From positions 186,001 through 250,000 of the forward strand of contig OZ025837.1 of NCBI GenBank assembly GCA_964019425.1: a stretch of DNA of 64,000 nt, read 5' to 3'. Origin of the DNA: Flectonema sp. DT1601. Its lineage: Eukaryota > Euglenozoa > Diplonemea > Diplonemida > Diplonemidae. Positions 46,117-56,794 of the stretch are shown here, piece by piece. Numbering within the stretch: position 1 is the stretch's first letter; each line of letters opens with the position of its first letter. The notes beneath the pieces are model-generated. The model was given only the letters and a program-made list of their open reading frames with translations. It did not search any database and was not told the origin of the DNA. A program made the position numbers and the translations under genes.

Positions 46117-47278
46117 TATTGCTTTTTTTTTTTTTTTGTTTTTTTGTTTTTTTTGCACGAAAGGGGGCTTAGAGCAAAACCTGTTTTGAGAAGGAAGGCG
46201 TGACAAAAAAAGCAAACCACACGAGGCAAGACAACAAAGACTGCTACAGAACATCGCCCGTGCAATGCGGGAACACCGTAAACGTACGTGACCAGCAGCG
46301 TACGGCGCCCGAGAAGGGAAAGGGAAAGGGGAAAAGGAAAGGGAAAGGGAGGAAGGTGTTGTGTGTTGTGCATCTGAAAAAAAAGAGGCGAGAGGAAACA
46401 ATTTGGCAAAAGAAAACGGTCGGTCCCAGAGGCGCGGCGCGGCGGCTCTCTAGCTTGAGCAGCCAGCCGCAAAAAGGAACAATAATAAAGATAACAAAGG
46501 CCTCGGCAAGAAAACGATTTTCTGACATATTTTTTTTCTTTTTTTTTTTTTTCCATCAGAACCGGCTTCCATCCCACACACAGAGAAGACACCGCCACCG
46601 CCACCGCCACCCTTCAGTCGAAAGATAGATGCATGTCAAAACGGAGGTGAGGCGTTGCTTTTTTCCCCCTCGGTTCGCTGTTTCTTCTTTTGCTTTCCAG
46701 CCGCCGTGTGGGGGAAAAAGAAAAAAAAAGCAACTTGGAGCCTGCCGCGAACAACACAAAATAATTAAGAAAAGAGGTGAAAAGGCTTTGCGCCGCCAAG
46801 CAAAGTCGCCTTTCTAACCCGCCAACCGAAAATGCATGCAGCAAACGCTCCCCCCGCTCCCCCCCGCTCTTCTGTGGGCCACGCAGCCAACACCAGGAAG
46901 ACAAGAGGACCACAAGAACCGATCGAGGGGGAAAAGAAAGAAACGCGGAGAATACCCTGGCAAGAGCTCGGTATCCACCCCCACGGAGGGCCAAAAATTG
47001 CCGACGAAGAAAAAGGACGGAATGGGTTTCAGTTCGCTTTTTCTCGGAAAGAACAAAGAAAAGAATGGCCCACGTGGTGTGGGGAAAACGAGTTGGAACT
47101 CGGAAAACACAACAACAAGAAAGTCCTTGTTGGTGCGCACGTGACAGGCAAAAAGGAAAAAAAAAGGTTGGTGGGTGTCGCGTCCCAGCCAAAAAAAAAA
47201 AAAAGGAAGCAGCAGAAGAAGAACAGGGGTGCCCGAATACCTGTTCTGTTGTTCGCGCCGCGCGTGTTCCCCATCATC

Positions 47279-48061
47279 CTACTGAAAGGCCGCCTCCGAC
47301 AGAGCACAGTTGGTGCATCCCCCGCGGCCGCACAACGGAGGAACGCAAGGTCCCTGAAGCATCCTCGGGCACCAGTCGTCAACACACTGTCCGTAGATGA
47401 TTCTGCACTGGTCGTATCCCGAGGTCTCGCACTTGTCAAGCGCGAGAGCCGAGCAGTCCACGCCGTCGCTGGCCAACGACGCGAACATCAGCCTCACGTT
47501 CGAATCCATGTCCACTCTCTCGAGGTGGTTTCGCGGAACCTGCTTCCTGAACGACATGAACTTGTGCTTGTCCTCCCCCGCGTCGCTGATGAACTTCGGG
47601 CCGCACTGCGAAGGAGTCCAACCCTCGGTCACCAGGTAGTCCCTGAAGTCCGCGTTCAGCCCGGCCTCGCATCCCGCACACTTGTAGATGTTGATGTAGA
47701 TGTCGCACATCTTTATCGACGGGTGGTCCGCGCACCAGAACCTCATGAACGAACCCGCCGCGATGTTCCATGGCGGGATGTAGGCGGCGTTCAGGATCTG
47801 GGACTCGGGGATGTGGAAGAACCTCGAACCAGCGGTTTCCGGGTCGATCCATCCAGGCATGTTGTTGGCCACCTGCCCGCCCCCGAGAGAGATCAACGTT
47901 CCGCTGCTCACCGTTGCCGCGCCGCTCGTGTCAGGCGTCCCGAACACGCACCAACAGGTGTCCTTCGGGTACTGAGCCAGCGCCGCTTGCAGGGCAGGCG
48001 AGTCTTGAGCTTGCGCAGCTGCGACGAATGCAGAGAAGATCATGGTTGCGATGGCCTTCAT
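47279..48061 (-). CDS. Cysteine-rich secreted protein, array copy 23
   Basis: Complete copy, standard allele and standard spacer. Confidence 0.82.
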   Translation of the reverse strand: MKAIATMIFSAFVAAAQAQDSPALQAALAQYPKDTCWCVFGTPDTSGAATVSSGTLISLGGGQVANNMPGWIDPETAGSRFFHIPESQILNAAYIPPWNIAAGSFMRFWCADHPSIKMCDIYINIYKCAGCEAGLNADFRDYLVTEGWTPSQCGPKFISDAGEDKHKFMSFRKQVPRNHLERVDMDSNVRLMFASLASDGVDCSALALDKCETSGYDQCRIIYGQCVDDWCPRMLQGPCVPPLCGRGGCTNCALSEAAFQ

Positions 48062-49223
48062 TATTGCTTTTTTTTTTTTTTTGTTTTTTTGTTTTTTTTG
48101 CACGAAAGGGGGCTTAGAGCAAAACCTGTTTTGAGAAGGAAGGCGTGACAAAAAAAGCAAACCACACGAGGCAAGACAACAAAGACTGCTACAGAACATC
48201 GCCCGTGCAATGCGGGAACACCGTAAACGTACGTGACCAGCAGCGTACGGCGCCCGAGAAGGGAAAGGGAAAGGGGAAAAGGAAAGGGAAAGGGAGGAAG
48301 GTGTTGTGTGTTGTGCATCTGAAAAAAAAGAGGCGAGAGGAAACAATTTGGCAAAAGAAAACGGTCGGTCCCAGAGGCGCGGCGCGGCGGCTCTCTAGCT
48401 TGAGCAGCCAGCCGCAAAAAGGAACAATAATAAAGATAACAAAGGCCTCGGCAAGAAAACGATTTTCTGACATATTTTTTTTCTTTTTTTTTTTTTTCCA
48501 TCAGAACCGGCTTCCATCCCACACACAGAGAAGACACCGCCACCGCCACCGCCACCCTTCAGTCGAAAGATAGATGCATGTCAAAACGGAGGTGAGGCGT
48601 TGCTTTTTTCCCCCTCGGTTCGCTGTTTCTTCTTTTGCTTTCCAGCCGCCGTGTGGGGGAAAAAGAAAAAAAAAGCAACTTGGAGCCTGCCGCGAACAAC
48701 ACAAAATAATTAAGAAAAGAGGTGAAAAGGCTTTGCGCCGCCAAGCAAAGTCGCCTTTCTAACCCGCCAACCGAAAATGCATGCAGCAAACGCTCCCCCC
48801 GCTCCCCCCCGCTCTTCTGTGGGCCACGCAGCCAACACCAGGAAGACAAGAGGACCACAAGAACCGATCGAGGGGGAAAAGAAAGAAACGCGGAGAATAC
48901 CCTGGCAAGAGCTCGGTATCCACCCCCACGGAGGGCCAAAAATTGCCGACGAAGAAAAAGGACGGAATGGGTTTCAGTTCGCTTTTTCTCGGAAAGAACA
49001 AAGAAAAGAATGGCCCACGTGGTGTGGGGAAAACGAGTTGGAACTCGGAAAACACAACAACAAGAAAGTCCTTGTTGGTGCGCACGTGACAGGCAAAAAG
49101 GAAAAAAAAAGGTTGGTGGGTGTCGCGTCCCAGCCAAAAAAAAAAAAAAGGAAGCAGCAGAAGAAGAACAGGGGTGCCCGAATACCTGTTCTGTTGTTCG
49201 CGCCGCGCGTGTTCCCCATCATC

Positions 49224-50006
49224 CTACTGAAAGGCCGCCTCCGACAGAGCACAGTTGGTGCATCCCCCGCGGCCGCACAACGGAGGAACGCAAGGTCCCT
49301 GAAGCATCCTCGGGCACCAGTCGTCAACACACTGTCCGTAGATGATTCTGCACTGGTCGTATCCCGAGGTCTCGCACTTGTCAAGCGCGAGAGCCGAGCA
49401 GTCCACGCCGTCGCTGGCCAACGACGCGAACATCAGCCTCACGTTCGAATCCATGTCCACTCTCTCGAGGTGGTTTCGCGGAACCTGCTTCCTGAACGAC
49501 ATGAACTTGTGCTTGTCCTCCCCCGCGTCGCTGATGAACTTCGGGCCGCACTGCGAAGGAGTCCAACCCTCGGTCACCAGGTAGTCCCTGAAGTCCGCGT
49601 TCAGCCCGGCCTCGCATCCCGCACACTTGTAGATGTTGATGTAGATGTCGCACATCTTTATCGACGGGTGGTCCGCGCACCAGAACCTCATGAACGAACC
49701 CGCCGCGATGTTCCATGGCGGGATGTAGGCGGCGTTCAGGATCTGGGACTCGGGGATGTGGAAGAACCTCGAACCAGCGGTTTCCGGGTCGATCCATCCA
49801 GGCATGTTGTTGGCCACCTGCCCGCCCCCGAGAGAGATCAACGTTCCGCTGCTCACCGTTGCCGCGCCGCTCGTGTCAGGCGTCCCGAACACGCACCAAC
49901 AGGTGTCCTTCGGGTACTGAGCCAGCGCCGCTTGCAGGGCAGGCGAGTCTTGAGCTTGCGCAGCTGCGACGAATGCAGAGAAGATCATGGTTGCGATGGC
50001 CTTCAT
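49224..50006 (-). CDS. Cysteine-rich secreted protein, array copy 24
   Basis: Complete copy, standard allele and standard spacer. Confidence 0.82.
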   Translation of the reverse strand: MKAIATMIFSAFVAAAQAQDSPALQAALAQYPKDTCWCVFGTPDTSGAATVSSGTLISLGGGQVANNMPGWIDPETAGSRFFHIPESQILNAAYIPPWNIAAGSFMRFWCADHPSIKMCDIYINIYKCAGCEAGLNADFRDYLVTEGWTPSQCGPKFISDAGEDKHKFMSFRKQVPRNHLERVDMDSNVRLMFASLASDGVDCSALALDKCETSGYDQCRIIYGQCVDDWCPRMLQGPCVPPLCGRGGCTNCALSEAAFQ

Positions 50007-51168
50007 TATTGCTTTTTTTTTTTTTTTGTTTTTTTGTTTTTTTTGCACGAAAGGGGGCTTAGAGCAAAACCTGTTTTGAGAAGGAAGGCGTGACAAAAAA
50101 AGCAAACCACACGAGGCAAGACAACAAAGACTGCTACAGAACATCGCCCGTGCAATGCGGGAACACCGTAAACGTACGTGACCAGCAGCGTACGGCGCCC
50201 GAGAAGGGAAAGGGAAAGGGGAAAAGGAAAGGGAAAGGGAGGAAGGTGTTGTGTGTTGTGCATCTGAAAAAAAAGAGGCGAGAGGAAACAATTTGGCAAA
50301 AGAAAACGGTCGGTCCCAGAGGCGCGGCGCGGCGGCTCTCTAGCTTGAGCAGCCAGCCGCAAAAAGGAACAATAATAAAGATAACAAAGGCCTCGGCAAG
50401 AAAACGATTTTCTGACATATTTTTTTTCTTTTTTTTTTTTTTCCATCAGAACCGGCTTCCATCCCACACACAGAGAAGACACCGCCACCGCCACCGCCAC
50501 CCTTCAGTCGAAAGATAGATGCATGTCAAAACGGAGGTGAGGCGTTGCTTTTTTCCCCCTCGGTTCGCTGTTTCTTCTTTTGCTTTCCAGCCGCCGTGTG
50601 GGGGAAAAAGAAAAAAAAAGCAACTTGGAGCCTGCCGCGAACAACACAAAATAATTAAGAAAAGAGGTGAAAAGGCTTTGCGCCGCCAAGCAAAGTCGCC
50701 TTTCTAACCCGCCAACCGAAAATGCATGCAGCAAACGCTCCCCCCGCTCCCCCCCGCTCTTCTGTGGGCCACGCAGCCAACACCAGGAAGACAAGAGGAC
50801 CACAAGAACCGATCGAGGGGGAAAAGAAAGAAACGCGGAGAATACCCTGGCAAGAGCTCGGTATCCACCCCCACGGAGGGCCAAAAATTGCCGACGAAGA
50901 AAAAGGACGGAATGGGTTTCAGTTCGCTTTTTCTCGGAAAGAACAAAGAAAAGAATGGCCCACGTGGTGTGGGGAAAACGAGTTGGAACTCGGAAAACAC
51001 AACAACAAGAAAGTCCTTGTTGGTGCGCACGTGACAGGCAAAAAGGAAAAAAAAAGGTTGGTGGGTGTCGCGTCCCAGCCAAAAAAAAAAAAAAGGAAGC
51101 AGCAGAAGAAGAACAGGGGTGCCCGAATACCTGTTCTGTTGTTCGCGCCGCGCGTGTTCCCCATCATC

Positions 51169-51951
51169 CTACTGAAAGGCCGCCTCCGACAGAGCACAGT
51201 TGGTGCATCCCCCGCGGCCGCACAACGGAGGAACGCAAGGTCCCTGAAGCATCCTCGGGCACCAGTCGTCAACACACTGTCCGTAGATGATTCTGCACTG
51301 GTCGTATCCCGAGGTCTCGCACTTGTCAAGCGCGAGAGCCGAGCAGTCCACGCCGTCGCTGGCCAACGACGCGAACATCAGCCTCACGTTCGAATCCATG
51401 TCCACTCTCTCGAGGTGGTTTCGCGGAACCTGCTTCCTGAACGACATGAACTTGTGCTTGTCCTCCCCCGCGTCGCTGATGAACTTCGGGCCGCACTGCG
51501 AAGGAGTCCAACCCTCGGTCACCAGGTAGTCCCTGAAGTCCGCGTTCAGCCCGGCCTCGCATCCCGCACACTTGTAGATGTTGATGTAGATGTCGCACAT
51601 CTTTATCGACGGGTGGTCCGCGCACCAGAACCTCATGAACGAACCCGCCGCGATGTTCCATGGCGGGATGTAGGCGGCGTTCAGGATCTGGGACTCGGGG
51701 ATGTGGAAGAACCTCGAACCAGCGGTTTCCGGGTCGATCCATCCAGGCATGTTGTTGGCCACCTGCCCGCCCCCGAGAGAGATCAACGTTCCGCTGCTCA
51801 CCGTTGCCGCGCCGCTCGTGTCAGGCGTCCCGAACACGCACCAACAGGTGTCCTTCGGGTACTGAGCCAGCGCCGCTTGCAGGGCAGGCGAGTCTTGAGC
51901 TTGCGCAGCTGCGACGAATGCAGAGAAGATCATGGTTGCGATGGCCTTCAT
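51169..51951 (-). CDS. Cysteine-rich secreted protein, array copy 25
   Basis: Complete copy. Its upstream spacer carries the T variant (52206), as copy 13, twelve units away. Confidence 0.82.
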   Translation of the reverse strand: MKAIATMIFSAFVAAAQAQDSPALQAALAQYPKDTCWCVFGTPDTSGAATVSSGTLISLGGGQVANNMPGWIDPETAGSRFFHIPESQILNAAYIPPWNIAAGSFMRFWCADHPSIKMCDIYINIYKCAGCEAGLNADFRDYLVTEGWTPSQCGPKFISDAGEDKHKFMSFRKQVPRNHLERVDMDSNVRLMFASLASDGVDCSALALDKCETSGYDQCRIIYGQCVDDWCPRMLQGPCVPPLCGRGGCTNCALSEAAFQ

Positions 51952-53113
51952 TATTGCTTTTTTTTTTTTTTTGTTTTTTTGTTTTTTTTGCACGAAAGGG
52001 GGCTTAGAGCAAAACCTGTTTTGAGAAGGAAGGCGTGACAAAAAAAGCAAACCACACGAGGCAAGACAACAAAGACTGCTACAGAACATCGCCCGTGCAA
52101 TGCGGGAACACCGTAAACGTACGTGACCAGCAGCGTACGGCGCCCGAGAAGGGAAAGGGAAAGGGGAAAAGGAAAGGGAAAGGGAGGAAGGTGTTGTGTG
52201 TTGTGTATCTGAAAAAAAAGAGGCGAGAGGAAACAATTTGGCAAAAGAAAACGGTCGGTCCCAGAGGCGCGGCGCGGCGGCTCTCTAGCTTGAGCAGCCA
52301 GCCGCAAAAAGGAACAATAATAAAGATAACAAAGGCCTCGGCAAGAAAACGATTTTCTGACATATTTTTTTTCTTTTTTTTTTTTTTCCATCAGAACCGG
52401 CTTCCATCCCACACACAGAGAAGACACCGCCACCGCCACCGCCACCCTTCAGTCGAAAGATAGATGCATGTCAAAACGGAGGTGAGGCGTTGCTTTTTTC
52501 CCCCTCGGTTCGCTGTTTCTTCTTTTGCTTTCCAGCCGCCGTGTGGGGGAAAAAGAAAAAAAAAGCAACTTGGAGCCTGCCGCGAACAACACAAAATAAT
52601 TAAGAAAAGAGGTGAAAAGGCTTTGCGCCGCCAAGCAAAGTCGCCTTTCTAACCCGCCAACCGAAAATGCATGCAGCAAACGCTCCCCCCGCTCCCCCCC
52701 GCTCTTCTGTGGGCCACGCAGCCAACACCAGGAAGACAAGAGGACCACAAGAACCGATCGAGGGGGAAAAGAAAGAAACGCGGAGAATACCCTGGCAAGA
52801 GCTCGGTATCCACCCCCACGGAGGGCCAAAAATTGCCGACGAAGAAAAAGGACGGAATGGGTTTCAGTTCGCTTTTTCTCGGAAAGAACAAAGAAAAGAA
52901 TGGCCCACGTGGTGTGGGGAAAACGAGTTGGAACTCGGAAAACACAACAACAAGAAAGTCCTTGTTGGTGCGCACGTGACAGGCAAAAAGGAAAAAAAAA
53001 GGTTGGTGGGTGTCGCGTCCCAGCCAAAAAAAAAAAAAAGGAAGCAGCAGAAGAAGAACAGGGGTGCCCGAATACCTGTTCTGTTGTTCGCGCCGCGCGT
53101 GTTCCCCATCATC

Positions 53114-53896
53114 CTACTGAAAGGCCGCCTCCGACAGAGCACAGTTGGTGCATCCCCCGCGGCCGCACAACGGAGGAACGCAAGGTCCCTGAAGCATCCT
53201 CGGGCACCAGTCGTCAACACACTGTCCGTAGATGATTCTGCACTGGTCGTATCCCGAGGTCTCGCACTTGTCAAGCGCGAGAGCCGAGCAGTCCACGCCG
53301 TCGCTGGCCAACGACGCGAACATCAGCCTCACGTTCGAATCCATGTCCACTCTCTCGAGGTGGTTTCGCGGAACCTGCTTCCTGAACGACATGAACTTGT
53401 GCTTGTCCTCCCCCGCGTCGCTGATGAACTTCGGGCCGCACTGCGAAGGAGTCCAACCCTCGGTCACCAGGTAGTCCCTGAAGTCCGCGTTCAGCCCGGC
53501 CTCGCATCCCGCACACTTGTAGATGTTGATGTAGATGTCGCACATCTTTATCGACGGGTGGTCCGCGCACCAGAACCTCATGAACGAACCCGCCGCGATG
53601 TTCCATGGCGGGATGTAGGCGGCGTTCAGGATCTGGGACTCGGGGATGTGGAAGAACCTCGAACCAGCGGTTTCCGGGTCGATCCATCCAGGCATGTTGT
53701 TGGCCACCTGCCCGCCCCCGAGAGAGATCAACGTTCCGCTGCTCACCGTTGCCGCGCCGCTCGTGTCAGGCGTCCCGAACACGCACCAACAGGTGTCCTT
53801 CGGGTACTGAGCCAGCGCCGCTTGCAGGGCAGGCGAGTCTTGAGCTTGCGCAGCTGCGACGAATGCAGAGAAGATCATGGTTGCGATGGCCTTCAT
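53114..53896 (-). CDS. Cysteine-rich secreted protein, array copy 26
   Basis: Complete copy, standard allele and standard spacer. Confidence 0.82.
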   Translation of the reverse strand: MKAIATMIFSAFVAAAQAQDSPALQAALAQYPKDTCWCVFGTPDTSGAATVSSGTLISLGGGQVANNMPGWIDPETAGSRFFHIPESQILNAAYIPPWNIAAGSFMRFWCADHPSIKMCDIYINIYKCAGCEAGLNADFRDYLVTEGWTPSQCGPKFISDAGEDKHKFMSFRKQVPRNHLERVDMDSNVRLMFASLASDGVDCSALALDKCETSGYDQCRIIYGQCVDDWCPRMLQGPCVPPLCGRGGCTNCALSEAAFQ

Positions 53897-55058
53897 TATT
53901 GCTTTTTTTTTTTTTTTGTTTTTTTGTTTTTTTTGCACGAAAGGGGGCTTAGAGCAAAACCTGTTTTGAGAAGGAAGGCGTGACAAAAAAAGCAAACCAC
54001 ACGAGGCAAGACAACAAAGACTGCTACAGAACATCGCCCGTGCAATGCGGGAACACCGTAAACGTACGTGACCAGCAGCGTACGGCGCCCGAGAAGGGAA
54101 AGGGAAAGGGGAAAAGGAAAGGGAAAGGGAGGAAGGTGTTGTGTGTTGTGCATCTGAAAAAAAAGAGGCGAGAGGAAACAATTTGGCAAAAGAAAACGGT
54201 CGGTCCCAGAGGCGCGGCGCGGCGGCTCTCTAGCTTGAGCAGCCAGCCGCAAAAAGGAACAATAATAAAGATAACAAAGGCCTCGGCAAGAAAACGATTT
54301 TCTGACATATTTTTTTTCTTTTTTTTTTTTTTCCATCAGAACCGGCTTCCATCCCACACACAGAGAAGACACCGCCACCGCCACCGCCACCCTTCAGTCG
54401 AAAGATAGATGCATGTCAAAACGGAGGTGAGGCGTTGCTTTTTTCCCCCTCGGTTCGCTGTTTCTTCTTTTGCTTTCCAGCCGCCGTGTGGGGGAAAAAG
54501 AAAAAAAAAGCAACTTGGAGCCTGCCGCGAACAACACAAAATAATTAAGAAAAGAGGTGAAAAGGCTTTGCGCCGCCAAGCAAAGTCGCCTTTCTAACCC
54601 GCCAACCGAAAATGCATGCAGCAAACGCTCCCCCCGCTCCCCCCCGCTCTTCTGTGGGCCACGCAGCCAACACCAGGAAGACAAGAGGACCACAAGAACC
54701 GATCGAGGGGGAAAAGAAAGAAACGCGGAGAATACCCTGGCAAGAGCTCGGTATCCACCCCCACGGAGGGCCAAAAATTGCCGACGAAGAAAAAGGACGG
54801 AATGGGTTTCAGTTCGCTTTTTCTCGGAAAGAACAAAGAAAAGAATGGCCCACGTGGTGTGGGGAAAACGAGTTGGAACTCGGAAAACACAACAACAAGA
54901 AAGTCCTTGTTGGTGCGCACGTGACAGGCAAAAAGGAAAAAAAAAGGTTGGTGGGTGTCGCGTCCCAGCCAAAAAAAAAAAAAAGGAAGCAGCAGAAGAA
55001 GAACAGGGGTGCCCGAATACCTGTTCTGTTGTTCGCGCCGCGCGTGTTCCCCATCATC

Positions 55059-55841
55059 CTACTGAAAGGCCGCCTCCGACAGAGCACAGTTGGTGCATCC
55101 CCCGCGGCCGCACAACGGAGGAACGCAAGGTCCCTGAAGCATCCTCGGGCACCAGTCGTCAACACACTGTCCGTAGATGATTCTGCACTGGTCGTATCCC
55201 GAGGTCTCGCACTTGTCAAGCGCGAGAGCCGAGCAGTCCACGCCGTCGCTGGCCAACGACGCGAACATCAGCCTCACGTTCGAATCCATGTCCACTCTCT
55301 CGAGGTGGTTTCGCGGAACCTGCTTCCTGAACGACATGAACTTGTGCTTGTCCTCCCCCGCGTCGCTGATGAACTTCGGGCCGCACTGCGAAGGAGTCCA
55401 ACCCTCGGTCACCAGGTAGTCCCTGAAGTCCGCGTTCAGCCCGGCCTCGCATCCCGCACACTTGTAGATGTTGATGTAGATGTCGCACATCTTTATCGAC
55501 GGGTGGTCCGCGCACCAGAACCTCATGAACGAACCCGCCGCGATGTTCCATGGCGGGATGTAGGCGGCGTTCAGGATCTGGGACTCGGGGATGTGGAAGA
55601 ACCTCGAACCAGCGGTTTCCGGGTCGATCCATCCAGGCATGTTGTTGGCCACCTGCCCGCCCCCGAGAGAGATCAACGTTCCGCTGCTCACCGTTGCCGC
55701 GCCGCTCGTGTCAGGCGTCCCGAACACGCACCAACAGGTGTCCTTCGGGTACCGAGCCAGCGCCGCTTGCAGGGCAGGCGAGTCTTGAGCTTGCGCAGCT
55801 GCGACGAACGCAGAGAAGATCATGGTTGCGATGGCCTTCAT
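55059..55841 (-). CDS. Cysteine-rich secreted protein, array copy 27 (terminal, Q30R)
   Basis: Last copy. The coding region is complete and carries the same linked pair as copy 14 (55753, Gln30 to Arg; 55809, silent), plus a private change just before the ATG (55842). Only 152 bp of the usual upstream spacer remain before array homology ends at 55993. It keeps the A-rich leader but lacks the CGTACG pair, the purine tract and everything beyond. If those elements drive expression, this copy may be silent or may depend on sequence in the AT-rich flank. Confidence 0.78.
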   Translation of the reverse strand: MKAIATMIFSAFVAAAQAQDSPALQAALARYPKDTCWCVFGTPDTSGAATVSSGTLISLGGGQVANNMPGWIDPETAGSRFFHIPESQILNAAYIPPWNIAAGSFMRFWCADHPSIKMCDIYINIYKCAGCEAGLNADFRDYLVTEGWTPSQCGPKFISDAGEDKHKFMSFRKQVPRNHLERVDMDSNVRLMFASLASDGVDCSALALDKCETSGYDQCRIIYGQCVDDWCPRMLQGPCVPPLCGRGGCTNCALSEAAFQ

Positions 55842-55993
55842 GATTGCTTTTTTTTTTTTTTTGTTTTTTTGTTTTTTTTGCACGAAAGGGGGCTTAGAGC
55901 AAAACCTGTTTTGAGAAGGAAGGCGTGACAAAAAAAGCAAACCACACGAGGCAAGACAACAAAGACTGCTACAGAACATCGCCCGTGCAATGC

Positions 55994-56395
55994 AGTAACA
56001 TCAAAAGAGTAAATCCGTTCACAAGGCAAGGAATCTTTAATTTTGATGAAATTGAAAATCAATAATAATATGTAACGAGAACAATAACGTTGTTCTATTC
56101 GAAAGTATTGGAGAATAATTATTATGGAAAAATATGTTTTTAAAAGTAGAACTTGTTTTGTTTGAAAGCATTAAAGTAGCCAATCAAGGAAGAATTTTTT
56201 TTTAAAATAATATTTAATTTATTCAAACTCTGTCTTATATACCATTCTATTAAAAAGTATTTCAAAATGAGAAAACTAAATTTTAATTCAAAAATTTTTT
56301 TTTTTTTAATCGTAATTCGCGTTTAATTACTTTTTTCATATGAAGGGAAAAAGAACGTCGTTGCCGTTTTATATTGTATATAATGCTCCAGAGTC
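55994..56395. other. AT-rich flank between array edge and SDHAF1-like gene
   Basis: About 400 bp of unique AT-rich sequence with several A and T runs. The base composition changes sharply at 55994. It should include the 3' untranslated region of the gene at 56396-56794 and possibly upstream sequence for the terminal array copy. I see no gene, RNA or mobile-element end here. Confidence 0.6.
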
Positions 56396-56794
56396 CTATC
56401 GTTTGAAAACATTAAAACCGTCCATGGGATCAGTATTTTGAAGGATCTCTAGGTTATTCTTTCCCTGTCTTATTAGCCATTCTATTTTAGAAAATTGCAT
56501 TCTTGGGAGCTTCGAGTTGATTTTGAATTCTCCTTTTATATAATTTTGTAGTCTGTCACGAACTTCAGGATCTAGCTTCTTGTTTGATTCTTTCAAGAGG
56601 TTTCGATACAAATGACGTACCTCTTGTTGTACACCACTTCCTCTTAGATCTGGGTTTCGTCCTGGAAGTGATCCTTGCTCTGCTGCAAATTGCTCTATCC
56701 CTTTCATCTCGTCCATACCCGGTGCTGCCGTCGAGGTACTGTGATATCGTCTTGGAGTATACCTCATGTGTGAAATTGATAGCAGTCTGAGCAT
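56396..56794 (-). CDS. SDHAF1: SDHAF1-like LYR-motif mitochondrial assembly factor
   Basis: 132 residues, probably the succinate dehydrogenase assembly factor that helps insert iron-sulfur clusters into the complex II iron-sulfur subunit in the mitochondrial matrix. The N-terminal 25 or so residues are rich in Arg, Ser and Thr with no acidic residue, as in a mitochondrial presequence. The LYR tripeptide is at 62-64 in EVRHLYRNLL, followed by a charged helix, an EF pair at 89-90 and IEWLIRQGKNNLEIL at 104-118; this matches the SDHAF1/Sdh6 layout of LYR, then IE(Y/W)L.R.G...L. The start is the first ATG of the frame, kept because it gives the presequence; Met27 and Met30 are alternatives. It is a single exon, read in the same direction as the hydrolase 413 bp upstream. 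Another LYRM family member is the main alternative. Confidence 0.72.
   Translation of the reverse strand: MLRLLSISHMRYTPRRYHSTSTAAPGMDEMKGIEQFAAEQGSLPGRNPDLRGSGVQQEVRHLYRNLLKESNKKLDPEVRDRLQNYIKGEFKINSKLPRMQFSKIEWLIRQGKNNLEILQNTDPMDGFNVFKR

Larger units (their letters stand above)
1..55993. repeat. Tandem array of ~1945 bp gene-bearing units
   Basis: Head-to-tail array of 28 units (27 complete genes plus one cut by the left window edge), all in the same orientation. Spacing between successive gene stops is 1945 bp in most cases, with 1944, 1948 and 1951 bp variants explained by one C-tract and the (ACCGCC)n microsatellite. One interval is 4529 bp because a transposon sits in it. Each unit is one 783 bp minus-strand gene plus a spacer of about 1162 bp. 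The units are nearly identical in coding and spacer sequence alike, which indicates recent amplification or continuing homogenisation. The array is GC-richer than the AT-rich flank that begins at 55994. It continues leftwards out of the window, so the true copy number is unknown. Confidence 0.97.

Noticed and set aside
1-55993. CRISPR array or centromeric satellite
   Set aside because: The period is near 2 kb with a conserved protein-coding gene in every unit, and the sequence is eukaryotic; neither model fits.
55838-56062. A 74-codon frame crossing the array edge
   Set aside because: Chance frame made from antisense array spacer and unrelated AT-rich flank.
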